Shown here: piece after piece, positions 33,238 to 41,926 of the stretch | How positions within the stretch are numbered: position 1 is the first letter of the stretch | Layout of the letters: each line of letters opens with the position of its first letter | NCBI GenBank assembly: GCA_946402275.1 | Contig: CAMIVY010000006.1 | Location: forward strand, 1 to 64,000 | From: an uncultured Prevotella sp. | GTDB taxonomy: Bacteria; Bacteroidota; Bacteroidia; Bacteroidales; Bacteroidaceae | DNA: 64,000 bases | Reading direction: 5' to 3' | Notes under the pieces: model-generated | Told to the model about the DNA's origin: nothing | What the model saw: only the letters and a program-made list of their open reading frames with translations | Databases searched by the model: none | Program-made: the position numbers and the translations under genes

Positions 33238-35477
33238 GACGTATCATATTAACAATTTGTATCACGTTTGCGACACTCAGCATGAATGCCCAGACCGTCA
33301 GCAATCATTATGAAGACCTGCGTGCCAAGGTGCTCCACGTGGGTCAGAAGTTTACTGGTCAAAACACCACGAACGACCAAGCCATAGCCGTCATTGTACG
33401 CGAACTGGCGATGAACTATAAGGGCCGTCTCTCGCGCCAACAGTTTCAGGAGCTGAAAGATACCATAGAGGGTATGCTTCCACGAGTGAACGATGACCGG
33501 TGGCGAACTGTTTTAAATAGTGCCATCATAAGGCTTCGCGAAAAAACAGATACCCTCGACATCCAACAGCGCATTCTTGATTACTACCGGCAGGTGCCAC
33601 AGGAGATTATCTATGTCCATACCGACCGTCCCTACTACGTACCTGGCGACACGGTGTGGTTCCGAGCCCATCTGGTAGATGCCGTTACCCATACCCCTAT
33701 CAGCCGATCGCGCTATGTCTATGCAGAGTTATTGGACAACGCAGTTGATACCCTCGTACAGCGCATCATTGTCAAGTGTGACTCAGATGGTGTCTTTTCC
33801 AATGCCATCACCCTGTCCAAAACGTTGAAAGGAGGCACATACACTCTTGCGGCATATACTCAATGGATGCGCAACTTCCCTGTAGAGCGCTTCTACTACA
33901 AGCTGTTGACGGTGGTGGGCAATAGTACATCAGTCACAGTTGCCTCTACAGCATCTGATGCGACAGAATCGCAGCAAGCCACAGACCCAAAGCTCATCCT
34001 CGCTCAGCGCAAAGGACAACTGCTCATTCAGTATAGCGAACCCACCCATGAACCCTTATCGTGCGTCGTATATGGCAGTGGAAACCTTCTCGTGACTGAC
34101 TATACACAGGAAAGGGTACTGAAAATTGACAGTCACACTCTCCGTCCAGGCAATATCAGTATTGCTATGGTGAACCGCGAAACGGGATACGTCATTGCTG
34201 AAAGCCAGACCACCATCGAGGGAAGTCAGCCCCAAATAGCCATCAGTGGCAAAGCACGTACCCAGAACGAACCGATGGAGTTGTCGATAGACCTTGCGCA
34301 AGCTGACGGCACACCGCTCTACGGTACGTTCTCGATCAGCGTCACCGACTATGACGTTGTAAAGTCCGACACGCTACAACCTGCCATTGATGAGTATCTG
34401 ATGCGCTCACCAGACGGATATTCCCTCAGCGATATACTGAAAGACAAGCACACAGACATCCAATATGGCTTCCAAACCTCGCAAACCATCTCTGGGCAGA
34501 TTCGTGGAACTATCTTCAAGAAGGTCAAGCATCCTCAACTGATACTGGTACGTCCTGACACTGGCTTCCGTGAGACTTTCGAGCTGGGTGACAGTTCACG
34601 CTTCACCATCAACGGTCTGGACTTTCCTGACGGTACCACCTATCTTTTAGAAGGTATGCGCCAGACGGGCAGTACCAGTCTTGTACAACTCAACATCGAT
34701 GAACCGTCATTCCCAACGATTCACGCAAAACGGACTATCACTTCTTCAGAGATTATCCCAGAAGCTTTTGCCAAGCAGGCTCAAGAACAGGTGATGTATG
34801 GCAGTGTGGATCGCGAGATAGAACTGCCGGAGGTAGTAAAGGAGAAGAAACGCCAGCGTACTGAAAACCGCCTGAAGATTCAACCCTTTAAGGCACTTTA
34901 TGATGACAATCCTCGATTGAACAACTTCAACAGTATGGAAATTCTGCTGAGTACGTTAGGGCTGAAGGTGGGACGCGATGATGACAATAATTACAAGATT
35001 AGTTCATGGACGTTGGCGGGCACAGGTCCCCTCATCTATATTGACGACGTGGAGAGCTATGCCGAAGAACTCATGTTTCTCGAGCCAGCCAATCTCAAGT
35101 CTATTGAGTATTTCAAACATAATGACCCCCGCTTGTTGGCCTATCGTTGGGATGGTCCCACGAAAGGTGTGTTGACAGTACGTCTGAAGCCTGGCTATAC
35201 AGGACGCAGAGGAAAGCCACTCAGTATGGCAACCATTCATCAACAAGGTTGGAAACCCGACATTAAGTTCTATTCTCCACAATATACGGACAAGAATCAA
35301 AAGACGCGCCCTGACCATCGCACGACGCTCTATTGGAATCCGAAGGTGGAAACTGACGAAAAAGGGCATGCCAGCGTCAGGTTCTATGCCTCCGACATCT
35401 CCAAACGCTACCTCATCACCCTCGAAGGTGTCAGCGATGACGGAATAGTAATACACAAAGAAGCGATAATTGAATAA
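33234..35477 (+). CDS. Secreted MG2-like protein with TonB-plug-like C-terminal region
   Basis: A 747-residue exported protein with signal peptide MRRIILTICITFATLSMNAQ. Residues about 120-220 resemble an alpha-2-macroglobulin MG2 domain (VHTDRPYYVPGDTVWFRAHL). The central part contains QRKGQLLIQYSEP and further beta-sandwich modules, shared with the next gene. Residues about 560-650 resemble a TonB-receptor plug (PLIYIDDVESYAEEL, then LEPANLKSIEYF), but no beta-barrel follows, so it is not itself a transporter. Such proteins are frequent in Bacteroidetes and their function is unknown. It lies in the sigma/anti-sigma operon by overlapping starts. Confidence 0.75.
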   Translation: MRRIILTICITFATLSMNAQTVSNHYEDLRAKVLHVGQKFTGQNTTNDQAIAVIVRELAMNYKGRLSRQQFQELKDTIEGMLPRVNDDRWRTVLNSAIIRLREKTDTLDIQQRILDYYRQVPQEIIYVHTDRPYYVPGDTVWFRAHLVDAVTHTPISRSRYVYAELLDNAVDTLVQRIIVKCDSDGVFSNAITLSKTLKGGTYTLAAYTQWMRNFPVERFYYKLLTVVGNSTSVTVASTASDATESQQATDPKLILAQRKGQLLIQYSEPTHEPLSCVVYGSGNLLVTDYTQERVLKIDSHTLRPGNISIAMVNRETGYVIAESQTTIEGSQPQIAISGKARTQNEPMELSIDLAQADGTPLYGTFSISVTDYDVVKSDTLQPAIDEYLMRSPDGYSLSDILKDKHTDIQYGFQTSQTISGQIRGTIFKKVKHPQLILVRPDTGFRETFELGDSSRFTINGLDFPDGTTYLLEGMRQTGSTSLVQLNIDEPSFPTIHAKRTITSSEIIPEAFAKQAQEQVMYGSVDREIELPEVVKEKKRQRTENRLKIQPFKALYDDNPRLNNFNSMEILLSTLGLKVGRDDDNNYKISSWTLAGTGPLIYIDDVESYAEELMFLEPANLKSIEYFKHNDPRLLAYRWDGPTKGVLTVRLKPGYTGRRGKPLSMATIHQQGWKPDIKFYSPQYTDKNQKTRPDHRTTLYWNPKVETDEKGHASVRFYASDISKRYLITLEGVSDDGIVIHKEAIIE

Positions 35478-35484
35478 TTTTTAA

Positions 35485-35492
35485 TATCTTTG
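35485..35492 (+). promoter_or_regulatory. -7 box five bases before a start codon
   Basis: TATCTTTG ends only four bases before the ATG at 35497. In this promoter class transcription starts about 5-8 bases after the box, so the message would be leaderless or nearly so. No good -33 TTTG is present. Confidence 0.5.
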
Positions 35493-35496
35493 CAAC

Positions 35497-37221
35497 ATGA
35501 AACGACTTCTGTTGCTACTATTATGTATAGTTTCGCTATTGCATTGCAAGGCACAGGCCATTGTCTGTGATGTGCAGGATGGACAACCTGTTATTCAGGC
35601 TTCCGTCTTTGACGAGCAAGGGAAGATTATCGGTGTGACGGATGCTGATGGGCGACTGCCAGACTTAGCTGACGCTACCAGCATCCGTATTACACATATT
35701 GCCTATCATCCTCTGCAGATAGGGGTTGGTGCTATTAAAGATGTGATTCGTTTGCGTCCTATGGCATACGCTCTGAAAGAGGTCGTCATGGAGAAGAAGT
35801 CTCCCTATTGTCTGAAACTGATGTGTTATCACCGCCAGTATATGGTGAATGGCAAAGGAACTCTCGACGAGCTGCCGCCAGTAGTGAGTTTTGTCGATGG
35901 GCTGTGCAACCTATATATTTTTGTCAATGGCTGGCATGAAGCGCGTCGAATCACTCTGGCTCGTCGCGAGGTCATTACTGGTGACATGTTACAAGCATCG
36001 CCTGTTGACGAAGTCGTGCCTACGATGTCACCACAATCAATCCCCGAGTTGAAAGAGGATTTCCCGAGCAACACCACCATTCAGCGCGACTCACAGATTA
36101 TCCGTGCCACTTTCGACGGACTATACCCTGACAGGAGTCGTCGTGTCAGCCTGCGCATTGCCGACGAGGATGGGAAGTACAAAACGGTTGCATCAGCCTT
36201 ACAGGTTAAAAACCTGCGACAGGGCGTCTATCGGATCACCCCTTATCCTCGTGTGTCCCAAGGCGACTTGCTTGCCTATTGTGAAACCAGCCAACTGAAA
36301 GGACGCATGAAACAACGCCACCATGAGAGTTATACCATGAATCTCTGGCTCTTTGACGAATATTATCCCATAGAGGCTGAATACCTTACAAAGCAAAAGT
36401 ATAAGGCGGAGGACACACAACCGCTTTCCATGACTATTGACGACATTGACCATTATATGCAAGAAGTGCAAGTTCCTGCTCTCTCTGACGACATGCAGCG
36501 AAAGTTGGATGAGACACGCAGCCAAAGGAATCTTCAAACACAAATACCTTTCATTGAAGTGGGACAGCGGAAGGGAAAGCTGCTGATAAAATTACATGAC
36601 TATGAGGGTACAGATTCGCTTGTTTGTACTGTCATCGGGAATGGTAATAATCTGGTTTCCGGCTATAATCAAGGAAAGGTGTTGCGTATTGACAGCGAGA
36701 TGCTTAAGGCGGGGGAAGTGACCATCAGTATCAAAAGCCACCAGACGGGCACACTTATTGCAGAGGCCCCTATCACTATCCGTATGGAGAATGCAAGCAT
36801 TGAGCTACAGGAGGTATCTGTGACAGGCAATAAGAAGAAAAAGGACACACCGGTTCTTAACCGCTATAATATGGATCCTCCTCGTGGCTTTAAAACAGGC
36901 GACCCAAGGATTGGGCAAGCTGCGTCTATGGCGCAGTTGCTGACGTCATTAGGAATAAGGGTAACCTACTTTAATGGTGATCCTTATATCACCACACCCG
37001 ACAATGCTGGACTGGACATCTATGTCGATGATATGAATATGAATGATGACCACGACTACGTGCTAAATCTGGTGCCAGCCAACGTCAAAGCCATAGAATA
37101 CTTCACGCCAAACAACGCTACTAACGGCATCTTTGGCGTTCGTCCACAGTCGTTTACTGGCAAGGTCCCCGGTGTGTTGTTCATCTTCCTCAACGACGGA
37201 TCGGAGGTTGTAAACCCTTAA
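35497..37221 (+). CDS. Secreted carboxypeptidase-regulatory-like protein with plug-like C-terminus
   Basis: A 574-residue exported protein with a signal peptide to about residue 19. A CarboxypepD_reg/CNA-B-like beta-sandwich spans residues 20-90 (PVIQASVFDEQGKIIGVTDADG). The middle contains QRKGKLLIKLHDYEG and KVLRIDSEML, close in pattern to the preceding protein, so the two are paralogous over this part. The C-terminus has a plug-like segment (LDIYVDDMNMNDDHDYVL, then LVPANVKAIEYF) without a barrel. It follows the MG2-like gene by 19 bases and may be cotranscribed, or read from the -7 box at 35485. Function unknown. Confidence 0.72.
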   Translation: MKRLLLLLLCIVSLLHCKAQAIVCDVQDGQPVIQASVFDEQGKIIGVTDADGRLPDLADATSIRITHIAYHPLQIGVGAIKDVIRLRPMAYALKEVVMEKKSPYCLKLMCYHRQYMVNGKGTLDELPPVVSFVDGLCNLYIFVNGWHEARRITLARREVITGDMLQASPVDEVVPTMSPQSIPELKEDFPSNTTIQRDSQIIRATFDGLYPDRSRRVSLRIADEDGKYKTVASALQVKNLRQGVYRITPYPRVSQGDLLAYCETSQLKGRMKQRHHESYTMNLWLFDEYYPIEAEYLTKQKYKAEDTQPLSMTIDDIDHYMQEVQVPALSDDMQRKLDETRSQRNLQTQIPFIEVGQRKGKLLIKLHDYEGTDSLVCTVIGNGNNLVSGYNQGKVLRIDSEMLKAGEVTISIKSHQTGTLIAEAPITIRMENASIELQEVSVTGNKKKKDTPVLNRYNMDPPRGFKTGDPRIGQAASMAQLLTSLGIRVTYFNGDPYITTPDNAGLDIYVDDMNMNDDHDYVLNLVPANVKAIEYFTPNNATNGIFGVRPQSFTGKVPGVLFIFLNDGSEVVNP

Positions 37222-37255
37222 ACAGCCTCTTAACCCGATAGGAAGAGGGACTTGT

Positions 37256-37286
37256 AATGATGACATATAGGCTGTTCGTCAGTCTT
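37256..37286 (+). promoter_or_regulatory. Leader hairpin element A (before GH95)
   Basis: TGATGACA (37258-37265), a variable centre, then TGTTCGTCAGTCTT ending at 37286, 30 bases before the GH95 ATG. The arms pair with G-U allowance. The same element occurs at 41872, 53341 and 53693. Confidence 0.65.
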
Positions 37287-37316
37287 TATTCTATATATGA
37301 CAAACATGACTGAACA

Positions 37317-39737
37317 ATGAAACGACTGACACTGACCGTATTTCTCATTTCTTATTTCTCATTCCTCATTTGTGCTGTTGCACAGCAGCACAGACTGTGG
37401 TACAACCAGCCTGCACAGACATGGACGCAGGCGCTGCCCATTGGCAATGGAGTGATGGGTGGCATGGTATTTGGAACACCTGCTGTGGAGCACATCCAGA
37501 TTAACGAGGAAACCATCTGGGCAGGACAGCCCAACAACGTGGTGAACCCCAACGCGAAGAAGGCGCTGCCAGAGGTTCGCCAACTCATCTTCGAAGGGAA
37601 ATACAAGGAGGCACAGGACTTGGCCAATGCCAAGGTGATGCCCAATGCAGCAGGCAAGAACATGGGTATGCCGTTCCAACCCTTTGGCGACCTGTATATC
37701 GCGATGCCTGGACATGCTAACTACCAGAACTACGAACGCTGGCTGGACTTGGACAATGCCAAGAGCATCGTGAAATACGAAGTGGATGGTGTGAAATACA
37801 AACGCGAGACTATAGCACCATTGGGTGGTCACGAGGTTATTGCTATCCACCTGACTGCCAGCGAGAAAGGCAAGATCACTTTCACTGCCAACATGACAAC
37901 ACCCCACGAGAATCCACTCGTGGGAAGTGAAGAAATAAAAGTGAAGAGTGAAAAATTTGCTACCGCCACTCTGTTAGGCGTCTCCAGCAAGCATGAAGGC
38001 CTAAAAGGCAAGGTGCGCTTCATGGGTCGTATGGCTGTACAGACGAAGGGTGGCAAGGTGAGCGGCTCGAATGGAAACATCAGCGTGGTGGGTGCCGACG
38101 AGGCAACCCTCTACCTCGCCGTAGGCACTAATGTCAAGAGTTACAAGGACATCACAGGCGACGAGGCGGCACAATCACGAGAGCGGCTGCAAGGGGCTAT
38201 GACTCTGGGCTACGAGGCGTTGAAAGACCTGCACGAGAAGACCTACCATAAATACTACGACCGTGTAAAACTGGACTTGGGCGAGGATGCCTTTGCCAAC
38301 GTGCCTATGAACAAACGCATTGAGCGGTTCTCTCACCTCTCAGAAGACAATTACCTCGTAGCGGCCTACTTCCAGTTTGGACGCTACCTGTTGATCTCTT
38401 CGTCACAACCCGGCAACATGAACCCTGCCAACCTGCAAGGCATCTGGAACGACAAGATGTTCCCCTCATGGGACTCGAAATACACCACAAACATCAACTT
38501 GGAGATGAACTACTGGCCCTCTGAAGTCACGAACCTGACGGAGATGAACGAGCCATTGTTCAAACTCATCCGCGAGATTTACGAACAGGGCAAGCAGACA
38601 GCCCGCGACATGTATGGCGCGGAGGGTTGGGTGCTACACCACAATACCGACCAATGGCGCATCACCGGTCCTGTAGATCGGGCGCAGACTGGTTTGTGGC
38701 CTGTAGGTGCAGCCTGGCTCTGTCGCCACCTGTGGGAGCACTACCTCTACACGGGCGACAAGGATTTCCTGCGCCAGTACTATCCCATCATGCTCGATGC
38801 TGCCCGTTTCTTTACACAGACATTGGTGAAGCATCCCACAAAGGGTTATTTGGTGGTTTGTCCTGGCGAATCACCAGAACACGGAGGGAAAGGACGCCCC
38901 ACCCCTTTGGATGCTGGTGTGACGATGGACAACCAGATAGTGACCGAACTGTACACCAATGTACTCGAGGCCGCCAAGATTCTTGACCATCTAGACAATC
39001 TAGATATCCTAGACACTATCAGGACCCAACTAAGCCAGTTGCCTCCTATGCAGATCGGACGTTGGGGACAGCTGCAGGAATGGCTCGACGACTTGGACGA
39101 TCCCAAGGACGATCATCGACACTTCTCTCATCTCTACGGACTATATCCCTCCTATCAGATATCCCCCTTCCGCACACCCAACCTATGGAATGCTGCACGC
39201 AAGTCGTTGGAGGCACGCGGAGATGTCAGCACAGGATGGAGCATGGGGTGGAAAGTCTGTTCATGGGCCCGTCTGCTGGACGGCGAACATGCCTATAAGC
39301 TGATTAAAGACCAACTGACGCTGACTGCAGACACCTTCCTGATTTTTGGAACAGTCAAGCAACGCGGAGGCACCTATCCTAACATGTTCGATGCTCACCC
39401 GCCCTTCCAGATTGACGGAAACTTCGGATGTACTGCCGGTATTGCCGAGATGCTGATGCAGAGCTACGACGGGTTTATCTATCTGCTGCCAGCATTGCCC
39501 AGCGTTTGGAAGGATGGCAGCGTGAAAGGACTGGTGGCTCGTGGTGGCTTCGAGATTGACATCGACTGGAAGGAAGGCAGAATGACGAAGGCTATCATAC
39601 GTTCAAAAAACGGCGGCATCTGCAAGGTCCGCAGTAACACCCCTCTGAAGGGAAAGGGCTTGAAGAAAGCCAAGGAAGACGGTACCTACACCTTGTCAAC
39701 GAAAGCTGGAAGCGAATACATTCTTTTCAATAAGTAG
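37317..39737 (+). CDS. GH95 family alpha-L-fucosidase or alpha-L-galactosidase
   Basis: An 806-residue secreted enzyme of family GH95, which removes alpha-1,2-linked L-fucose or L-galactose by inversion. The family start [19 protein letters not shown] lies just after the signal peptide. Catalytic-site motifs are [12 protein letters not shown] (about residue 400), [10 protein letters not shown] (about 520) and [13 protein letters not shown] (about 695). Which sugar is preferred cannot be told without alignment. The hydrophobic core of the signal peptide (LISYFSFLI) is encoded by a 7-mer array. A second array (about residues 203-218) and a 9-mer array (about 555-567) interrupt the body. A leader hairpin element lies upstream and a strong terminator follows. 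Confidence 0.92.
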   Translation: MKRLTLTVFLISYFSFLICAVAQQHRLWYNQPAQTWTQALPIGNGVMGGMVFGTPAVEHIQINEETIWAGQPNNVVNPNAKKALPEVRQLIFEGKYKEAQDLANAKVMPNAAGKNMGMPFQPFGDLYIAMPGHANYQNYERWLDLDNAKSIVKYEVDGVKYKRETIAPLGGHEVIAIHLTASEKGKITFTANMTTPHENPLVGSEEIKVKSEKFATATLLGVSSKHEGLKGKVRFMGRMAVQTKGGKVSGSNGNISVVGADEATLYLAVGTNVKSYKDITGDEAAQSRERLQGAMTLGYEALKDLHEKTYHKYYDRVKLDLGEDAFANVPMNKRIERFSHLSEDNYLVAAYFQFGRYLLISSSQPGNMNPANLQGIWNDKMFPSWDSKYTTNINLEMNYWPSEVTNLTEMNEPLFKLIREIYEQGKQTARDMYGAEGWVLHHNTDQWRITGPVDRAQTGLWPVGAAWLCRHLWEHYLYTGDKDFLRQYYPIMLDAARFFTQTLVKHPTKGYLVVCPGESPEHGGKGRPTPLDAGVTMDNQIVTELYTNVLEAAKILDHLDNLDILDTIRTQLSQLPPMQIGRWGQLQEWLDDLDDPKDDHRHFSHLYGLYPSYQISPFRTPNLWNAARKSLEARGDVSTGWSMGWKVCSWARLLDGEHAYKLIKDQLTLTADTFLIFGTVKQRGGTYPNMFDAHPPFQIDGNFGCTAGIAEMLMQSYDGFIYLLPALPSVWKDGSVKGLVARGGFEIDIDWKEGRMTKAIIRSKNGGICKVRSNTPLKGKGLKKAKEDGTYTLSTKAGSEYILFNK
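37341..37374 (+). repeat. 7-mer array forming the signal-peptide core of the GH95 protein
   Basis: Units TTTCTCA, TTTCTTA, TTTCTCA and TTCCTCA (the reverse complement of the AATGAGR type) encode the hydrophobic h-region. Confidence 0.85.
37925..37969 (+). repeat. In-frame 7-mer array in GH95 (AGTGAAK type) with tail
   Basis: Units AAGTGAA, GAAATAAA, AGTGAAG and AGTGAAA are followed by AATTTGCTACCGCCA, nearly the same tail as at 2032-2076 in purL, a gene unrelated to this one. Confidence 0.85.
38981..39017 (+). repeat. In-frame 9-mer array in GH95
   Basis: Units TCTTGACCA, TCTAGACAA, TCTAGATAT and CCTAGACAC encode a repeating LD(H/N/I) tract. This is the same TCTAG type as at 11684. Confidence 0.8.
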
Positions 39738-39762
39738 CAAAAAATTATTATTATGTAATATT

Positions 39763-39796
39763 CTGGAATGGACTCTTCGTCTGTTCCAGTTTTTTT
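39763..39796 (+). terminator. Terminator of the GH95 gene
   Basis: Arms CTGGAATGGAC and GTCTGTTCCAG pair over 11 positions (two G-U) around a five-base loop, followed by seven T. Confidence 0.9.
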
Positions 39797-39798
39797 AT

Positions 39799-39806
39799 TA
39801 TCTTTG
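39799..39806 (+). promoter_or_regulatory. -7 box of the GH51 gene
   Basis: TATCTTTG directly after the GH95 terminator, 42 bases before the ATG at 39849. Confidence 0.65.
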
Positions 39807-39848
39807 CACAAAATTTCAAATCTAACCTATATTAAACCTTTTTTAGAC

Positions 39849-41849
39849 ATGAAACGTAGTATCCTTGCTGCCCTATTCATGGCAGCCACTTTAGGGCTCT
39901 CAGCCCAGAAGCCAATGAAAGCCCCCAAGGGCGGAATGGCTATTAGTGACGAACTGATTGGCATCTTCTTTGAGGACATCAGCAGCTCAGCAGATGGCGG
40001 TCTCTATGCCGAATTGGTACAGAATGGTTCCTTCGAATACAGCCCCGGCGAACGTGACGGCTGGGGAGCCGGTACATCCTGGAAGCAGATTCGTCCCGGT
40101 CACTCTCTAGGAACCCTGGAGGTTTGCAAGACAAACGGCATCCACCCCAACAACCCAACCTATATGCGTCTCCATATCGAACGCGTAAAGGAATATTACG
40201 ACTACAATGGCTGGAAAGGTTTTGGTATCGAGAACGAGGGTTTCAAAGGAATCTCCGTCAAGCGTGGTGCCAAATACGACTTCTCAGTATTCCTCCGCAA
40301 CACGGGTGTTGCCAAGCAGGTTCGCATCGTTCTGGGCATTCCGCAGGGATGGGGCAAGGATCCCAAACTACTGGCAGAAGCTACCATTACTGCCGACAGC
40401 AAGGACTGGAAGAAATACGAGGCTGTGCTGACCGCCCAGGAGGACTGCAAGAATGCCGTCCTGCAAATCCTTGTATTGAACACCGGTGTGCTGGATGTTG
40501 ACATGGTATCTCTGATGCCTCAAGACACCTATAAGGGACATGGTCTGCGCAAAGATCTTGCTCAGGCTTTGGCAGACTTGCAGCCTAAGTTCATGCGCTT
40601 CCCTGGCGGTTGCGTGGTACATGGTGGTGGCGACGGATTCTGGAACACCTATCGCTGGAAGACTACCGTTGGTCCTAAGGAGACACGTCGTGGACTGAAG
40701 AACACATGGGGCTATCATCAGTCTATGGGTCTGGGATACTTTGAGTATTTCCAGTTCTGTGAGGACTTGAACATGGAGCCTGTGCCCATCCTGCCTTGTG
40801 GCGTGTCATGTCAAGGTACTAATGGTGGCTGGGGCATGAAGGACCAGGCCCAGGATGTTGTTCCCATGTCTGAGATGGACGAATGGGTACAAGATGCATT
40901 AGACCTGATTGAATGGGCAAACGGCGATGCTACCACCAAATGGGGACGCGTTCGTGCAGAGGCTGGTCATCCCAAGCCTTTCGGACTGAAGTATCTGGGC
41001 ATTGGCAACGAAGAGCGCATCTCACCGGAGTTCTGCGAGCGCTTCCGCTATATGTACAAGAAAATCATGGAGAAATATCCCAACATCGTCATCGTAGGAA
41101 CAGCAGGTCCAGGTTCACACCCAGGCAATCCCGACTTGGATAATGGCTGGAAGTTGGCTGAGGAGCTGGGTATGCCTATCATTGACGAGCACTACTACGA
41201 GCCCAACACTTATTTCCTGAACAGTCGCCAGTATGACAAGTATCCCCGCAACCGCAAGACCAAGGTTTATCTGGGTGAGTATGCAGCCAAGGATAAGAAG
41301 CTGATTGATGCATTGGCAGAAGGTCTTTACCTGTTGCATGTAGAGCGCAATGCCGACATTGTATGCATGACATCCTATGCTCCTCTCTTCGCCAAGAAGG
41401 ATGCTACCAACTGGAATCCTGACCTGATCTACTTCGACAACGAGCGTCCTTACCTGACCTGCAGCTATTATGTACAGCAGCTGTTCGGACAGTCGAGTGG
41501 TCAGTACTTCTATGGCAACTGCGTAAAATTCGAGGACGACAAGGCCGGTGTGGTACAGCCTTTGGAGAATGTTCACTACGGTCAGAGCGTTATCCTCAAC
41601 GTGAAGACACGCAAGCTCTTTGTCAAGATGGTGAATGCCACAGACGAAGAGAAGGAAGTAGATATCGACCTGAGCCGTTTCCCCATCAAAAAGACTGCTG
41701 TGAAGACCGTGCTTTGCGGAAAGGCTGACGATGAGAACAATTACGAAGCTCAGCCTATTGTTCCCAAGAAGGAGACCATCAAGGCTAAAAAGAAGTTCGA
41801 CATGGACTTAAAGCCCTACTCTATGGTAATGCTTGAATACCAGTTATAA
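39849..41849 (+). CDS. GH51 alpha-L-arabinofuranosidase
   Basis: A 666-residue secreted enzyme that releases alpha-L-arabinofuranose from arabinan, arabinoxylan or arabinogalactan with retention. After the signal peptide (MKRSILAALFMAATLGLSAQ) come ELIGIFFEDISSSADGG and a carbohydrate-binding-like beta-sandwich (about residues 80-220). The TIM barrel has acid/base Glu388 in GIGNEE and nucleophile Glu477 in YLGEY, and a C-terminal beta-sandwich follows. The start at 39849 fits the promoter; an earlier in-frame ATG (39768) lies in the GH95 terminator. A structured element separates it from the GH140-like gene. Confidence 0.93.
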   Translation: MKRSILAALFMAATLGLSAQKPMKAPKGGMAISDELIGIFFEDISSSADGGLYAELVQNGSFEYSPGERDGWGAGTSWKQIRPGHSLGTLEVCKTNGIHPNNPTYMRLHIERVKEYYDYNGWKGFGIENEGFKGISVKRGAKYDFSVFLRNTGVAKQVRIVLGIPQGWGKDPKLLAEATITADSKDWKKYEAVLTAQEDCKNAVLQILVLNTGVLDVDMVSLMPQDTYKGHGLRKDLAQALADLQPKFMRFPGGCVVHGGGDGFWNTYRWKTTVGPKETRRGLKNTWGYHQSMGLGYFEYFQFCEDLNMEPVPILPCGVSCQGTNGGWGMKDQAQDVVPMSEMDEWVQDALDLIEWANGDATTKWGRVRAEAGHPKPFGLKYLGIGNEERISPEFCERFRYMYKKIMEKYPNIVIVGTAGPGSHPGNPDLDNGWKLAEELGMPIIDEHYYEPNTYFLNSRQYDKYPRNRKTKVYLGEYAAKDKKLIDALAEGLYLLHVERNADIVCMTSYAPLFAKKDATNWNPDLIYFDNERPYLTCSYYVQQLFGQSSGQYFYGNCVKFEDDKAGVVQPLENVHYGQSVILNVKTRKLFVKMVNATDEEKEVDIDLSRFPIKKTAVKTVLCGKADDENNYEAQPIVPKKETIKAKKKFDMDLKPYSMVMLEYQL

Positions 41850-41871
41850 GGATTATATAACCTTCATTTTT

Positions 41872-41905
41872 AAGACTGACGACATTTTCCGTGTTCGTCA
41901 GTCTT
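41872..41905 (+). promoter_or_regulatory. Leader hairpin element B (before the GH140-like gene)
   Basis: Perfect 11-bp arms AAGACTGACGA and TCGTCAGTCTT with a 12-base loop, followed by ATTTTTA. It could end GH51 transcripts. The sequence of its 3' arm is shared with elements A, C and D, and it lies 21 bases before the ATG at 41927. Confidence 0.75.
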
Positions 41906-41926
41906 ATTTTTATATATACAAAAGCT

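Noticed and set aside
33234..37221. SusC/TonB-dependent receptor genes
   Set aside because: Plug-like motifs are present, but no long beta-barrel follows in either protein, and no SusD-like gene is adjacent.
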